A stretch of 64,000 nt of DNA. Origin: Rutstroemia sp. NJR-2017a BVV2. Its lineage: Eukaryota > Ascomycota > Leotiomycetes > Helotiales > Rutstroemiaceae. Of this stretch, positions 13,835-25,835 are shown in pieces. The DNA is taken from the NCBI GenBank assembly GCA_002946415.1, contig NJPS01000062.1, forward strand, positions 372,001 through 436,000, written 5' to 3'. Below the pieces are notes generated by a model. That model saw only the letters and a list, made by a program, of their open reading frames with translations. It searched no databases and had not been told where the DNA came from. Made by a program: the position numbers and the translations under genes. Numbering within the stretch: position 1 is the first letter of the stretch; every line of letters starts with the position of its first letter.

Positions 13835-14329
13835 CAATCAGCTCAAAACTCAGCTCGGTGATTCGAGTTAACTCTGATTCCTAAAAGGGATTCCACGACC
13901 GAGATTTGTTTATTCCACACCACTCGTAGATTAATTAATGTCCCATTTCCTGAGAAAAGCGCCAGATCGACTCAAAAAAAGGTTTGGTGTCGGATCGCAA
14001 GCAGCATCCCGTGGTCGTTACACCAGGATAATCCAACGGTACTGATAATTCGATTACTCCGTAGAGGAAAAAGCATGGCCAACACGCGAAAAGCTCTAAT
14101 TGGACTGGAACACATGGGTAAATGGGTGGCAGCATTCTAGACTGCTTTTCCGCGAGAAAAGGTTCGACGAAGTGGCCGTTGGTCGTGAAGCTAAGCTAAT
14201 AAAATCTGACATGGGCGCTTGTATAGGAATGATATTCATGAGGACGGGGTACAGTACACGTACAATATCGTGATCAACGATCAATCATCGACAGTTTGAC
14301 TTCCGAATGAGGCTTCCAACGTCCAAAGT

Positions 14330-15100
14330 ACCGACGAGCGAATGCTTACAAATGTGTCAAACTCCAAAGGGGGGAGTTGAGGAACGACACTTCGAGCTTT
14401 GTTCAGTGCAGACTCCGGAGTAGGTATAATTGCTCCATTGACGGTAGACAGGCATCCATCGTCACCCTTCATCCACCACAGGGATCAAATTCTTTCATAA
14501 GCCGCCGCTCATGCTCAACATCAGGTGCAGGAACCGGACAGCAGGAAGGTAACCTCTCGACTTCCGTAAGATCATCTTCTCCGGCACTTCCATGAGCTGT
14601 GTTACATAAGGTAATCTCACCTGCTGCCAGCTGGTCACCACATACTACCTTCGGACACGCCAGCTCGTTGTTTAAGAGGTTCGTCACAGCTTTGACGATA
14701 TGCTCCGCACACCATGGCAGACCATGACACTTTATGGGTATTGATATCTCGTCTCCATCCAAATGAACGGAGGGAACCCTGTATCATATCACTTTCATCC
14801 CAACCTTTATTCACGGGCCCTCCACCAAAAACACAAGCGAAGACTACGCTCCGTACCCGGTAGAGACAATCCAGCGCGCGGACGATCGCTGGAACAAATC
14901 AAGTAAGGATCTCATACCAGATAGGAAACAAGGGCATGCCGGTCCTCCCAGAAATCATCCAATGTACTCCGTTTTTGGAAATCACAATCTGTATCAAAGT
15001 ATCACCAGTGCTTCATTGCAGCTCTCAAACCTGTAAGGTCGACAAACTCCTCTGCCAACGAAATCTCATGAGCGACAAGTATCCAGGTCGGTAGCGAAGC
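14330..15100 (-). pseudogene. Possible broken protein-coding remnant, unidentified
   Basis: On the minus strand, coding-like peptide text appears in successive but different frames. At about 15085-14900 one frame reads LAEEFVDLTGLRAAMKHW, a TGA, then FDTDCDFQKRSTLDDFWED. At about 14880-14790 another frame reads ALDCLYRVRSVVFACVFGGG. At 14762-14480 a third reads GDEISIPIKCHGLPWCAEH. After an apparent one-base shift near 14475 the text continues as WWMKGDDGCLSTVNGAIIP and stops at a GTAAGC donor-like site near 14345. No set of introns of normal size joins these pieces, which suggests a decayed gene. I do not recognise the family, and chance peptide text cannot be excluded. Confidence 0.3.
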
Positions 15101-15959
15101 ATCTTATAGTTCTTGGATGTCATAGTTACTTCGCGCGATACAGGTCACCTACGGTAGGCACATATTATCCACATACAGCTTTGTCGACATGCGTCTGCTG
15201 GCACTCGAGTAGTCGTATGTCTACGTATACTGAGGACTTCATACTTGAGAAGCAGATAGGCTACCGTTGCTTCTACCAAAATACGAATGCTCCATTTTCA
15301 GATTACCCGACTTATTCCCACGGCAGTTGCCAGAATATGTTGCGAGTCAAAAAACGTTCTTTTTATTTGCTTTTTGTTATTATAGTACTCATACATTTGA
15401 GTGAGTTACCCCCACAATTCATCAACATCATTCAAGCATCAAAGCATCACAAGCATCACAAGTATCAGAGCTTTTTTGCTAATAATCTCTTCGGAATTGA
15501 CTGTTTTGCTTTGCATTGTATAATCTCATTTGCCGAGTCGGTATGTGCTATGCGGGAATGCTAGGAAATAGGGAGAATACCAGAGTAGGACAGGTACGAA
15601 GCCAAAACTAGGGGTTTACTTACAACACCAGCAGATCCTGATATTATTTCCTATATTCACCATTTGCGCGTCACCTCGTCTCATGTACCTTTTAGCAAGC
15701 TGTCAAAATCCTAGTCCTAAACCATCTTTTCGAAGTGACAGGCAGGGTAACCCTTCGACAAGTCCAAAACCTGAAAATTTCAAGGAAAGAAAAAGGATCC
15801 ACGAACATCTGAAATAGGTTATGCTCCGAGGCATCCTTGCTTGCATTAAACAAGCATCTTTAACCCTGGCCAATCCCCTTCGCTTGCGGGTGCATGACAA
15901 AATCAACGGTCGAGGCAGGCATTTGCAGGCATAGACCCCTTAGACCCACTCCCAGTCTA

Positions 15960-16165
15960 TATCCTGGAAGAACCATCAAACCCATCCTCATCACCCATCG
16001 CCCTTCATACCCATACAGCCGTATCCCATACAGGACTGGTATGTGGCCCATACAAGCCCACAACCCACCTATACACCCATACCACACCATAAACACCCTA
16101 ACCCATACCATCACGCATACCCATACCCTGACCCATACCCATATCACCCCCAACCTAACCTGCAA
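15960..16165. repeat. Low-complexity CCCATACC-rich tract
   Basis: About 200 bases dominated by CCCATACC, CCCATA and CACCCA units on the plus strand, imperfectly tandem. One CCCTAACCC occurs near 16087, but there is no telomeric array. The tract lies about 0.5 kb upstream of the MtfA-like gene. Confidence 0.75.
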
Positions 16166-16691
16166 ACTGCACATCTACATCGAGGCACGCAGTACCGGTC
16201 CAGCACTACCCAAAGGCGGCGAAATCCCGTAGAACCAATATGAAGCAAGACGGTCCTCCGGATCATCCCATCCATCGAGTATCATTATTGCTGTGCCAAG
16301 TTTGGGGCATCTGAAGTCACAGTCCCGGAAGGTAGACCCACACCCAATTTGTGACAGCAAGTGTTACTCTGGGACCTTACCAGGATCTCTATGGTGGATT
16401 CGCGCTGATCGCCCACACCCACCGTCTTCGGGACATCTGATAATAAATACAAATCGATCCCTCGCCGCACTTTTCAAGCCTTGTATTCGCAGGCGTATTC
16501 GACAGCAATAGGGTCAGTTTATACATACGAATCGAGGAAGAAACATAAAGGACGAAACTCAAAAAGTAATAATCATCCATCTAATCAACATCGATCTTCG
16601 TACATCTACGTCTCAATTCTTATTCGACTTCTTTTTTCCAACTACCGAAGGTAGAAAAATCTCGACTTTAATCAACTCCTCCTGTTGGGCC

Positions 16692-17830
16692 ATGAACCTC
16701 TCTAGTCTAGTACACGAAGGAAGACATCACCAACAATTTTCACAATACAACAATACACAAGCAGTTATGGCTTCGACTTTGGTTTCGAATCCTTATACAG
16801 CTCAGCCTATGGTCCATCAGGCCTCTTACGCATATGTCAATGCACCACAACCACCACCATCGCCACCCGTGGACGAAACTTCAAAATGCTCTCTACCATC
16901 AATCTCAAGCCTGTTAGGGCTGGCTGATGGCTCAAGTCCTACAGAACAGATGCAGCAGCAGTCATCGCCACAGCAAGGTCAGTTATCATGACTTCAATAT
17001 CTCCATCATCTCCATCTAACTTCCCTTAGCGCCTTTGCAAAAATCAGAATCTAGACCTCAATCAGGACATCAATACGGACACTCACCAGCCATGAGCTCA
17101 AGAGGCGCTCTTCCTCCTACACCTCCAATGCACTCCGAGGGCGGGTTTGATGGCAGACAATCCCCATCGCAAGCCTCTACCTCATCGTATTCAGTAGCAT
17201 CCGCACCAAGTTACTACTTCAACCCCTCCCAGGTGTCGGCGATCAACAATCTTGAACCCCATGCTCAGCGCCAGCCGATGCCTGCAGTGCCTCGAAGAGT
17301 CTCCATGCCAGCAGGTACAATGGCCTACACACAGTCACCTTTCAATGGTTCTTTTACTATGTCGCCCGGCGCACAATCGATGAGCTCTTTCTACTCAAGT
17401 CCCATCCAGGTGCCTCTCCCCCAAGTCTCAGGCTTGTATTACCAAAGATCACTGCCTCAAGTATGTTCTTTCTCTACTCTGACCGCAAAGGAATCCCATC
17501 ACTAACATTACGCAGCAATTCCCACCACCCATGATGCCCGTGTCTGTGACGCTCACCCCATCATCCGGTGCTAATCCGTGGCAACACCACCACTACATCT
17601 CACCCTCCTCGGCAGCCTCGTTTCCGCAATCGCAAGACAGATACATCTGTCAAACGTGCAACAAAGCCTTCTCGAGACCCTCGAGTCTTCGCATCCACAG
17701 CCACTCGCACACGGGCGAAAAGCCGTTCAAGTGCCCGCACCAGAACTGCGGGAAGGCGTTCAGCGTGCGAAGCAACATGAAGAGACACGAGCGGGGATGT
17801 CACAGTTTCGATAGCGCTTCGCTGGTGTAA
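16692..17830 (+). CDS. mtfA: C2H2 zinc-finger transcription factor, MtfA-like
   Basis: Nuclear transcription factor. In Aspergillus, MtfA controls secondary metabolism and development. Exons are 16692-16977, 17030-17460 and 17516-17830: 1032 bases and 343 residues, close to the Aspergillus length. Features in order: a short N-terminal segment ending in PPPSPPVDETSKCSLPSISSLLG (a conserved N-terminal box, about residues 55-75, with the Cys and LPSISSLL that mark this family), a long Gln/Ser/Pro-rich low-complexity middle with PPTPPMHSEGGF, and two C-terminal C2H2 fingers starting at YICQTCNKAFSRPSSL and FKCPHQNCGKAFSVRS, joined by the HTGEKPF linker and ending in KRHERGCH. The start is the ATG at 16692; an in-frame ATG also exists at residue 26. 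The gene stands alone between very long non-coding flanks, which is common for developmental regulators. The symbol is assigned from the finger and N-terminal box as I remember the family, not from an alignment. Confidence 0.75.
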
Positions 17831-20800
17831 TCGGTCTTCCACTTGGATGGAGAGCGCCGCTTCAACATGTTTTTTTCTTCTTTTCTTTTTCGAGTCATCT
17901 AATGTATAAATAAATATCGGGGTATTGTGTAGGTGGATGGATGGATGGGTCTTTCCTTTCCTTATCACGATACCCGATTCCCAGTCTATATTTTTTCTAT
18001 TTCTTCTGGGTGTCTTTACATACACTCAATCTGTATTTATATCACGAGAGGACAGGCTGGCGTCTCGGGTTCTGGGAATAATGGGGATGGGGATTCAATG
18101 GCGACGGATAATGTCAACGGAGTGCACGCATTTACAAGGGCGTTAATGGCTATCAGTTCCTCACAGAGTTATACGAGAGAACGGATTCTTATTATGTGGG
18201 AGATATGGGAAGAGAAAGATATAGGGAGACTATGTACTTGGGAAAGACACGATCGCAAGATCTTGGGAAAAAGGAGATGCCGGGAAGGAAAAAAGACTTG
18301 AGCTATTATGAGATATGCTTGCAAGTCCATCCATTGAATCATTCTTGAAAGAAAGAATAGATTGCATGGGATTGTAAATTATGGAAAGGAAGAAATGAAT
18401 AAAAGTCATCAATCACATCAAATCAATCTGAATGAACACAGGCGCAAGTTTCCAATGTAGAAGATGTGTTTACTCTGCTCTCCTTTCAAACTGCTCAATT
18501 GATACCCAACAAACCAGATCTACCAGACGCAACGGACCCAACCAAGCTGGTGGAAAAAGGCAAAAACCCTCATCCAAACCAAACCAAACCAAACCAGCCC
18601 AGACCCAACTCTAAGTTCTACGAAGTACTCCACTCTCCGATGATCATTCATCTACGGAGGTTTCCATCTCACGCCTCCTATCCACAAGCACGCAACATGA
18701 AACCCACCCACGACTCAAATGAGCTCCATCTGCGACTTCTCTCCTCTCAACTGTCTTCTCCGAAGACCTAAGCCTCAACTCCGAATAGCTACATCTCCAC
18801 TCTCCATCCAACGGTTTCGTAATGGCCAAGTTAAATCAAAGCAGGATTGTTTGTTTCTTCTTCTTCTTCTACGGCTTCTTTCGATTCTAACGGTCTCTCC
18901 ACTCTTTCTTTACATAAACTCCTGCAAATACCGTTACCGTCCAGTAACAAGAACTTTAACTCGATAACGGTAAGTTATAACTGGGCCGATCCACAGCTCA
19001 GACAGCCAGACACCCTGTCCTATCCTGTCCTGTCTGCTCCACCCGCTGCATCCATAACCATACCTCCCGATCTCCAGAATCCCTCGCTCTCATCCATCGC
19101 ATCTCATCTCATCTCATCTGCTCCATCCGTCCTACTCCCAGCCCGCCAAGCGGTGCACTACTACTGTATTTCGTCTCTCCAATTCCCAATTCGCAATCCC
19201 AAATCTCGCACCCACCTACCTAGTACCTACCTTATCCACCCGCCAAGAAGCGCACCAGTCGCCCCCCCCATCGCCCGGCAATTCCCAAACCCGCAAGGAA
19301 CAACTGGGTTCAACGTCGGCCGGCCGGCCTTTGCTCGTTTGTACTCTATCATTTGACGTCGCTAAATATACCGTTTTGGATCTGATCGCGGTACGGAGTA
19401 CTTAGTACTTTTTCTATCGATTACGGCGGCTGTGCAGGCAAAGGGTAATAAACGTACGTACAGTAACGGTGGTGTTCCGGGGGTGGAGGGTGTGTATGGT
19501 GTGAGATGGGACGAAACTTGAAAGGAAGATGGGTTAGTTAGGCTTTCGATAGTTTGGTTTACTGTTTTTGCTTTTTCGAGGAGAGGAGAGGGGAGAGATT
19601 CTGGTAGTGTTATTCGCATTTACATTTGCTATACTTCGTATGTTAGGTCGGTCTATTCATTCATCCGGTCGCAGCATTCATTCGCAACCGGAAAGTCCGC
19701 TGCAAGACAGAGAGGAAGAAGCTTGGACATTGCGTCGCTCCTCAGCTAAGTTAAGTCACATACGAAGGTCTAAGAGCTGGCAGATGTTATCACGATAGCA
19801 AGGCTATCGCAGTCACAAGTAAACCACAGTCCAATTCCAATTCCAATTCCAAGACCACGGAAATGGACGAGACATGTCAAAAAACAACCAAAACGTCATC
19901 TCGTCGAATTCTTAACTTACCGCCTACTCCAGTCCAGCCCAAGCCCCAGCCCCGAGACATATCGTGAATTTCGTCACTTTCTCCTCACTCATCACCGACC
20001 GCAGCTTTTGTCAGTTATTACTTACAGACATACACATTCTCCACTCTCCACTCTCCACTCTCCAAATCCCAAACGGGCACCCTCCCCGCGCTCCACTTTT
20101 CCTTCCTCAGTCAACTGCAAATCCCATCCATCCATCCCGTGCCGTGTCGTGTCGCTCCCCTCCCTACCTTTGAGATAATGACAGCGGCACATCTCGCCCT
20201 TCTGCTTCTGCTTCTCTTCCATCTCCGCCCAGGCCCGTGTCTGTCTCGACTCTCAGGCCTATCGGATACCTGTAGCCGTCCAGTTAGGAATATACTTGCA
20301 GGATATCTCCGATGCGGATGCGTCTGGTGCTCCACCTTGCGATGTGATGGTTTTACGAAGTGCGTGCAGCCAGCCAGCGCGACTGCAAACGTTAACGCGA
20401 TACACTCACTTACTGTATGCGTCGCCGAGAGATACCGTATATAGCTCTGAATTTAGGGGCTGTGAAAATCGCATCACCATGTACTTTACCGTACTGTCCG
20501 GAGATAGCTACGCTCATCCATCTACGAAGTATCTTCCATGATCTTCCAGATGTGCATATCGAGCGGGAGATTTGCTTCGGCAAATTAGCCACGCGAGATG
20601 TTGATTTACTGTACTTCCCTATTTCGTGCTCCTAGATATCGCCACACCGTTTAACTTGGCATATTTATCGCATTGTTTTGATAATACACACAACTATACC
20701 CCCAAATCCATATCCATATCCATATCGCAATTCGGTATCACCGCCCAAACAAACCGACGCATTATCCACGATGTGGGGTCCTATTTCGTACCCGTACACT

Positions 20801-22830
20801 AATTACCGTCACCGTAAGCCCTACAGTGCTAAAATGTCTCTCTCTCTGTCAAACAGGTACCTACCTACCTATCTGGGTACCGTACCCAAACCCTGTGTAT
20901 ATCACAACACCAACCCTATACCAGACCACCTCGCGTAGAGCTGCGCACAGGACATGGAAAAAGAGAAAGCAAAGAAAAGGTAATTTTACCACGTGGAGGA
21001 GGAGGACGGGATCAGGGCAGGAGCAGGGAGCGCGCGGACTGTGCTTGTATGAGACGAGCGAGGGTCAAGGAGGGAGAGGATGTCTCCAAATTCCACTGCT
21101 CCATATAGTACCGGTACTATAGGGTATTATATCGGCTATTCACCAAAGAAGATATTCAGGTACATACGAAGTACAGCGAGCGGGGACTGAGCTGATTTTA
21201 TTTTATCTGATGCGAGGTACTCCATCCAAGACCGAGAACAACAACACAAGCGATACAGTATGTTTCACAATTATGCACGCCGACTCCTCTCCCTCCTTAT
21301 GCACGCAAAACGGTGAAGAAGAAGAAAAGAGAATTGGCAGGCAGGTCCTGGGTGCGGTGTTGACGGGGAGATTCCTGGTAATATGTAGTTATAACGGAGG
21401 AGCAGAGACAGATGGATGGGTACAAGGATTCACGACGTTGACGTTGCACGGGGAGGGTCCTTGCTTGCGTAGTGTACAAGTACTTCGTAGACTTCGTACA
21501 GAGTACCCGTTGTGTTGATGATTATGAGCGCGGATCCCATGCCAGCATCTCCAAATCCCAAATCCAGACCCAGCATCTCTCAATTCCTGACGCAATCGCC
21601 GCTCACATACCCCAAGCCAATTCCCATCCCAATCATCCGGTCCCTCACCCCATCACAGCTCGTGTACCAAAAAAAGCAACGCCATTTCTCTATCCCATTC
21701 CCATTCCCATTCCCGGCTAAAAGCACCTTCCCACTCCAGATACGTCGCCGCAGATCATCGTATGATATTTCGCGGCGCAGAGTTGGTTGAGTCCGAGCGT
21801 CTCTGAGACATGCTCCAGTCGGGTCGGGGCCTAGGGGAGAGGGAGAGGGAGCGATCACGGAACGCTTGCCGAGATGCTGGATTGGGATTAAGAAAAATAC
21901 TGCACAGGATATATCTCGTCAGATAAGTTACCAATCGAGAAAGTCGAGTTTTGCCACGTTGCGGCTGGCTGAATATCAAAGACATACGTCATCGCAGCTG
22001 TGTTGGGATGGGGGGGCTCCGTTTGGAGTTGCCTTGCCTTGCCTTGTCTTGTCTTTGGATATTGATTCCGGCTGCGTTTACGAGTACGTACCGTACTGGT
22101 AGGTGTGTGGTGTTGAGACTGGGGCTTGCGAGATTGCGGTATAGTATAGGATTTTCCCTAAATGAGAATTGATGAGAATAGGGATCTGGCAGAGTCGTTC
22201 GCTTGGTGACTAGATACAGTAGATACAGTACTAGTAAAGGCATGAACTGTCTGTCGGACACCAAACCATAAGCCAGAGAACGGATGATCATCCCATCCTA
22301 TCCTTCCCGCTTGGCCCCCCCGAAAAAAGTATATGCGTGCATCAACCCCCTAACCTTAGTGTTCTTAGATGCGTGGTTAGTGCTTCACATGTCAATCTTG
22401 CGTTTCGATCAAAAAGTAAAGTTGACGTTAACGACGCGATGAAACATCCATAGTTTGGACGGTGTCATGGAATTAAGGTTTTGGTTTGAGAAGCGGCTGA
22501 TGATGCCAGCGCGTTTGGTCAGATTACATGAGACGAGATCAGATGAAACAATCAAGACGTGGACGGGACGGGACGGCGCGTACTGTGAATGCTTGAGGGC
22601 GCGTTCTTCTGGGAGCGAGGGACGTGTATCAAGTACGCGGTGCGTGTCTGGGATACAGAGTGAGGATGAGAGGAGGCTCTGGATGGAAAGCGGGAGGCCT
22701 GATGTTGGGATACGGAAAGGGCGCGATTATCAGACAGAAGAAACATGTCAAGATTATGGGGGAGGCAGTGCAGTATCCTGATTACGGGATAAGGCGAGAT
22801 GGCGGGAAGAAGATGGGATGAGATGACAGA

Positions 22831-22942
22831 TCTGTGGAGGAGGCTGTGTATTGGGGTTTGGTGATCAAACTGTCAACTCGGATTGTGGGAGTTTAGTTTG
22901 ACGTCGTCGTTTATATTAAAAGGTACAATGATTCGACCGCTG
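22831..22942. repeat. Direct repeat, copy 1
   Basis: First of two diverged copies of a roughly 110-bp sequence that begins near TGTGGAGGAGGCTGTG and ends near GTACAATGATTCGACCGC. Compared with copy 2 it has a six-base insertion (GGTTTG region) and several single substitutions. The core GTTTGACGTCGTCGTTTA and the following TATTAAAAGGTACAAT are identical in both. Confidence 0.85.
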
Positions 22943-22969
22943 GCATGAAGAAGATGGAACGGTAGGTTA

Positions 22970-23080
22970 GACCTGCGGAGGAGGCTGTGTATTGGGTGAT
23001 CAAACTATCAACTGGGTATTGTGGGAGTTGAGTTTGACGTCGTCGTTTATATTAAAAGGTACAATAATTCTACCGCTGAC
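22970..23080. repeat. Direct repeat, copy 2
   Basis: Second copy, about 140 bases downstream of the first and in the same orientation, ending about 40 bases from the stop codon of the esterase gene. Differences from copy 1 include T/C, G/A and G/T substitutions and the six-base indel. It is likely an old local duplication in the 3' flank of the esterase gene. Confidence 0.85.
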
Positions 23081-23119
23081 GCTCAGCTTCCCAATTCCAA
23101 CTATGACTGGTGAAGATGA

Positions 23120-24639
23120 TCAGTAGCCTTGCTCGTCGTTCCACTAAGTATGATCAGTTAGTATCATGGAATGAAATTTTGCAAAGCTCTAGTTTAGGTA
23201 TCTCTGCCTGCAATTCTGAAACTGTTGACTGACGAGATTACATTGACGAAATAGGGGATTGACTTACATAAAGTGTATCGTGGAATACTTCTGGTCCTGT
23301 CGCATATAATGGCCAGTTGAACTTTCCCTTAATATACTGGATTAGATGACTAGCAACCTTGATATGGCCTACATCTGTAGGATGGTACGCTGGACCGATA
23401 TCGTTGTGCTGCATGATTCCGGTAGTGTTGAAGTACGACACGAATGGTGCAGAAGCTTTATGAGACGAATAGGTCGAGTTGGTGCGAGGATTATAGAGAG
23501 TAGGGTTGGATAGATACTTTTGAGTGTTGAAATATTGATAGACGCCATAAATCTCAGAGACGAATCCTTGGGATTGCGCATATGAGTTTCCGTATGCGTA
23601 GAATCCTTCCCATAATGACTAGTCATATCAGCAATGGAATAGAGAGTTCTTCTTTGAGATGGACTTACCATGATGATGATCTGAGCATCTGGCCAGACAG
23701 CATGAATACCCTCAATCAACTTGATATACGAAGCAACGTAGTCTGTACTGCTAACATTGTTTGCCTGGTTACTATCGTTGGTTCCGATGTTGATGATCAC
23801 AAGATCTGCAGGTTTTTGTTTGGAAAAATCCCACAATACTGGTTTATCGCCATAGATCTGGGTCGCTCGGTAACTAGTATCAGATGTGTAGAACCATTGA
23901 TGGACCATTCCTCGAGTATTCCCAAAGCACAATTGATCGAACAGGCAAATCCCTGGGTATGCCGTGATAGAGTATTCCGTATTTCCAAGGCCAGCACCAG
24001 TTCCGTAGGCAAAACTTGAGAGCCCTTCCAGACTGTTCGTGTAGCCCGAAGATAGCGAGTCCCCGATGAATTCAATGGAGCGGGAGAAATCGGGAACCTT
24101 GAAGAGCTTTTGGCCTTTGCCAAGGTGCACGGCAGAGATTTGAACACCATAGGCCCAGTTGGTGACGCGCAGTTCGAAGGTTGAAGGGTTTACAGGATAG
24201 GTCACGTTGATAGCAGGCGAACTCGGGCTAACAAGTAAATGGGTAGCATTTGATGTGATGTTTGTCAGTTGCCAATCTTGACCATCCACTCGATACCCGA
24301 CCAAAACACCGTTGGAAGTCAAAGATCCAAAGGTGATGGCTACCTGCTGCCCGCTGAATCCAAATTTCAGGCCTGGTGTTCTATATGATGTTTAGTTAGA
24401 CGGTCATCTCAGATGTTTGGACCACAAACGTACGACCACCAAGAGACATGGTTGCTATCCCACCGGCCCTTGTAGCTAAGCTCCGACGAATTCGGCGAAA
24501 ATGTTGAAAATTCATAACTCGTGGGATTAATTCTGGTATCCGGATAGTCGGTGATCCTGACTTGACCATTTTGATATATGGTTGCGGAAACCCCGGACGC
24601 GAGGGTTAAGAGCAGAGATGGTACCAATGAGAACTTCAT
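23120..24639 (-). CDS. Secreted SGNH/GDSL esterase (carbohydrate esterase family 2-like)
   Basis: Probable extracellular esterase removing acyl groups from plant cell-wall polysaccharide. Exons are 24639-24434, 24380-23669, 23618-23268 and 23143-23120: 1293 bases, 430 residues. Residues 1-19 form a signal peptide (MKFSLVPSLLLTLASGVSA). An N-terminal beta-rich part contains RWDSNHVSWWSTPGLKFGF, completed across intron 1. The SGNH domain follows: block I FIGDSLSSGY with the catalytic Ser, block III GTNDSNQ, and block V HPTDVGH with the catalytic His. The jelly-roll-then-SGNH order is that of CE2 enzymes. The last exon adds only seven residues (WNDEQGY); it is inferred from a GTAAGT donor, a CTTAG acceptor and the fitting frame, while read-through would replace it with a 12-residue tail. 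The start is the ATG in front of the signal peptide. Several Asn-X-Ser/Thr sites fit secretion. Confidence 0.87.
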
Positions 24640-25835
24640 TTCAGCGGTCTGAAGTAGACAATTGAGGGATAAGAAAACACAGGGTGGGCAGTAACATGCT
24701 GTCCATCTTGATCCCTTTATATAGAATAGCAGTGGGAGGCAATAATGCTCAGTTTGTCAAGGAACACTCGGTATTGGAGAACCTAACCTGCGGGGTAACT
24801 AACCGGTGCAGATTTATATTAATCCGCAGATGGGATTTTGTTCTCCCGACGCGGCTGTATTGATGTTTGCATATATCTCCATGTTAGCGCGAGGTAAAGA
24901 CGCATCAAGACGCATCAAGACCCATAACAGAGTTGAATTCGACAATATTGTCCTTGATGTCTGGCTCCAAATTCAGACTTGTTGTGTGCAACCATACCAG
25001 ACACGGAGATGGAACTATACCTTCCGTGAATTGGTCATATGATGCACTGGCTGTGAAGGGTTTTTCCCTGGTTTCTGTGGCCATCCATCCGCCCGGGTGT
25101 CATTGCTGACACATCGCATTGCCATCATACTTTTGAGGTTGTCTTCGAACGCTGTCTGTATTAGGGAGCTGAAGAGATATGTGAAGTGGAGTGGAAGTGA
25201 GCACAAATTGCATAAAGCAGTTTAAAGTTTATGCAAAACCACAACCTCTGCATAAGTGAATCAGGGGCGCCATACCTGATATTGCTCTAGCGCGGCTTAA
25301 CTCCCGTCCCCAGATTTTGTATTTTCCCGTATCTGGACGATTCGAGGTCTCGACTCAACGACCGAACATCAACTTCTCTTCTCCTCCAGTCGTCTTCACC
25401 ACTTTCCTTTCGTCTGGTGTATAATTTTATTTTATTTTATTGTTTAATTGAGTGTCCTTCGAGTCGACCATCCTACCTATTGCTCCTTCGGATTCTGCTC
25501 ACATTTGGAGAATACGCCGAACTACAAGTAAAGTGAGGGACGCCTATCAACTCAGCTGATCCACTCATTCTCAAAAAGCAAGCAGCAAAAAGCAAACCCA
25601 TTACACAAGGGAGGAAGCCATTGGAGATATCTGACCACTGCATCTCTAAATTCCTGTCAAAGCACAAACCGTAATCAGGATCGAGGAGACAAGGCCCCCG
25701 CAATGATCTTTCCTCGATCGCAACTACCATGAGGCTTACAGCACCTTCACAGCTCTCTGTGAGGGTGTCGAACCAACTTGATACTTGTCTAAGGTATTCG
25801 CTCTTATCTTCTCCACTTCTTGGCGTTCATATCCA
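24640..25835. other. Intergenic region between divergent esterase and CNL1 genes
   Basis: A 1.2-kb shared upstream region of two divergent genes. The esterase side has a TATATAGAA-type box near 24717. A small GACGCATCAA direct duplication lies at 24899-24921, and TTTTATTTTA runs occur near 25425-25445. No gene is seen. Confidence 0.45.

Larger units (their letters stand above)
5979..16691. other. 10.7-kb gene-poor region upstream of the MtfA-like regulator
   Basis: No gene with a recognisable product could be assembled on either strand. Open frames are short, often lack ATG starts and have no conserved motifs; the longest (7102-7710 plus, 202 codons) looks random. The exception is a broken coding-like patch at about 14.3-15.1 kb on the minus strand, listed separately. 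ORF fragments at 12.0-12.8 kb minus contain ordinary-looking peptide text but no family could be named. Low-complexity tracts occur at 13780-13830 (ACAAAC/GATACC units) and 15960-16165 (CCATACC units). The DNA is not strikingly AT-rich by eye, so it does not look like a RIP-degraded transposon island. Confidence 0.5.
17831..23119. other. 5.3-kb gene-poor region rich in short tandem repeats
   Basis: No gene could be supported. Many short tandem tracts occur on the plus strand: AAACC near 18577-18598, TTC near 18854-18873, CATCT near 19095-19125, AATTCC near 19829-19850, CTCCA near 20038-20063, ATCCAT near 20703-20726, CCCATT near 21689-21716 and CTTGC near 22032-22052. TACNGTA-type palindromes cluster at about 20.4-21.1 kb. 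A diverged 110-bp direct repeat sits at the right end and is listed separately. Confidence 0.5.

Noticed and set aside
16080..16100. CCCTAACCC as an interstitial telomere
   Set aside because: Only one copy within a CCCATACC-rich tract; no array of the telomere unit.
18847..19356. 169-codon Ser/Pro/Ile-rich plus-strand frame
   Set aside because: Composition follows CT-rich tandem repeats (CATCT, TTC); no ATG context or conserved motif.
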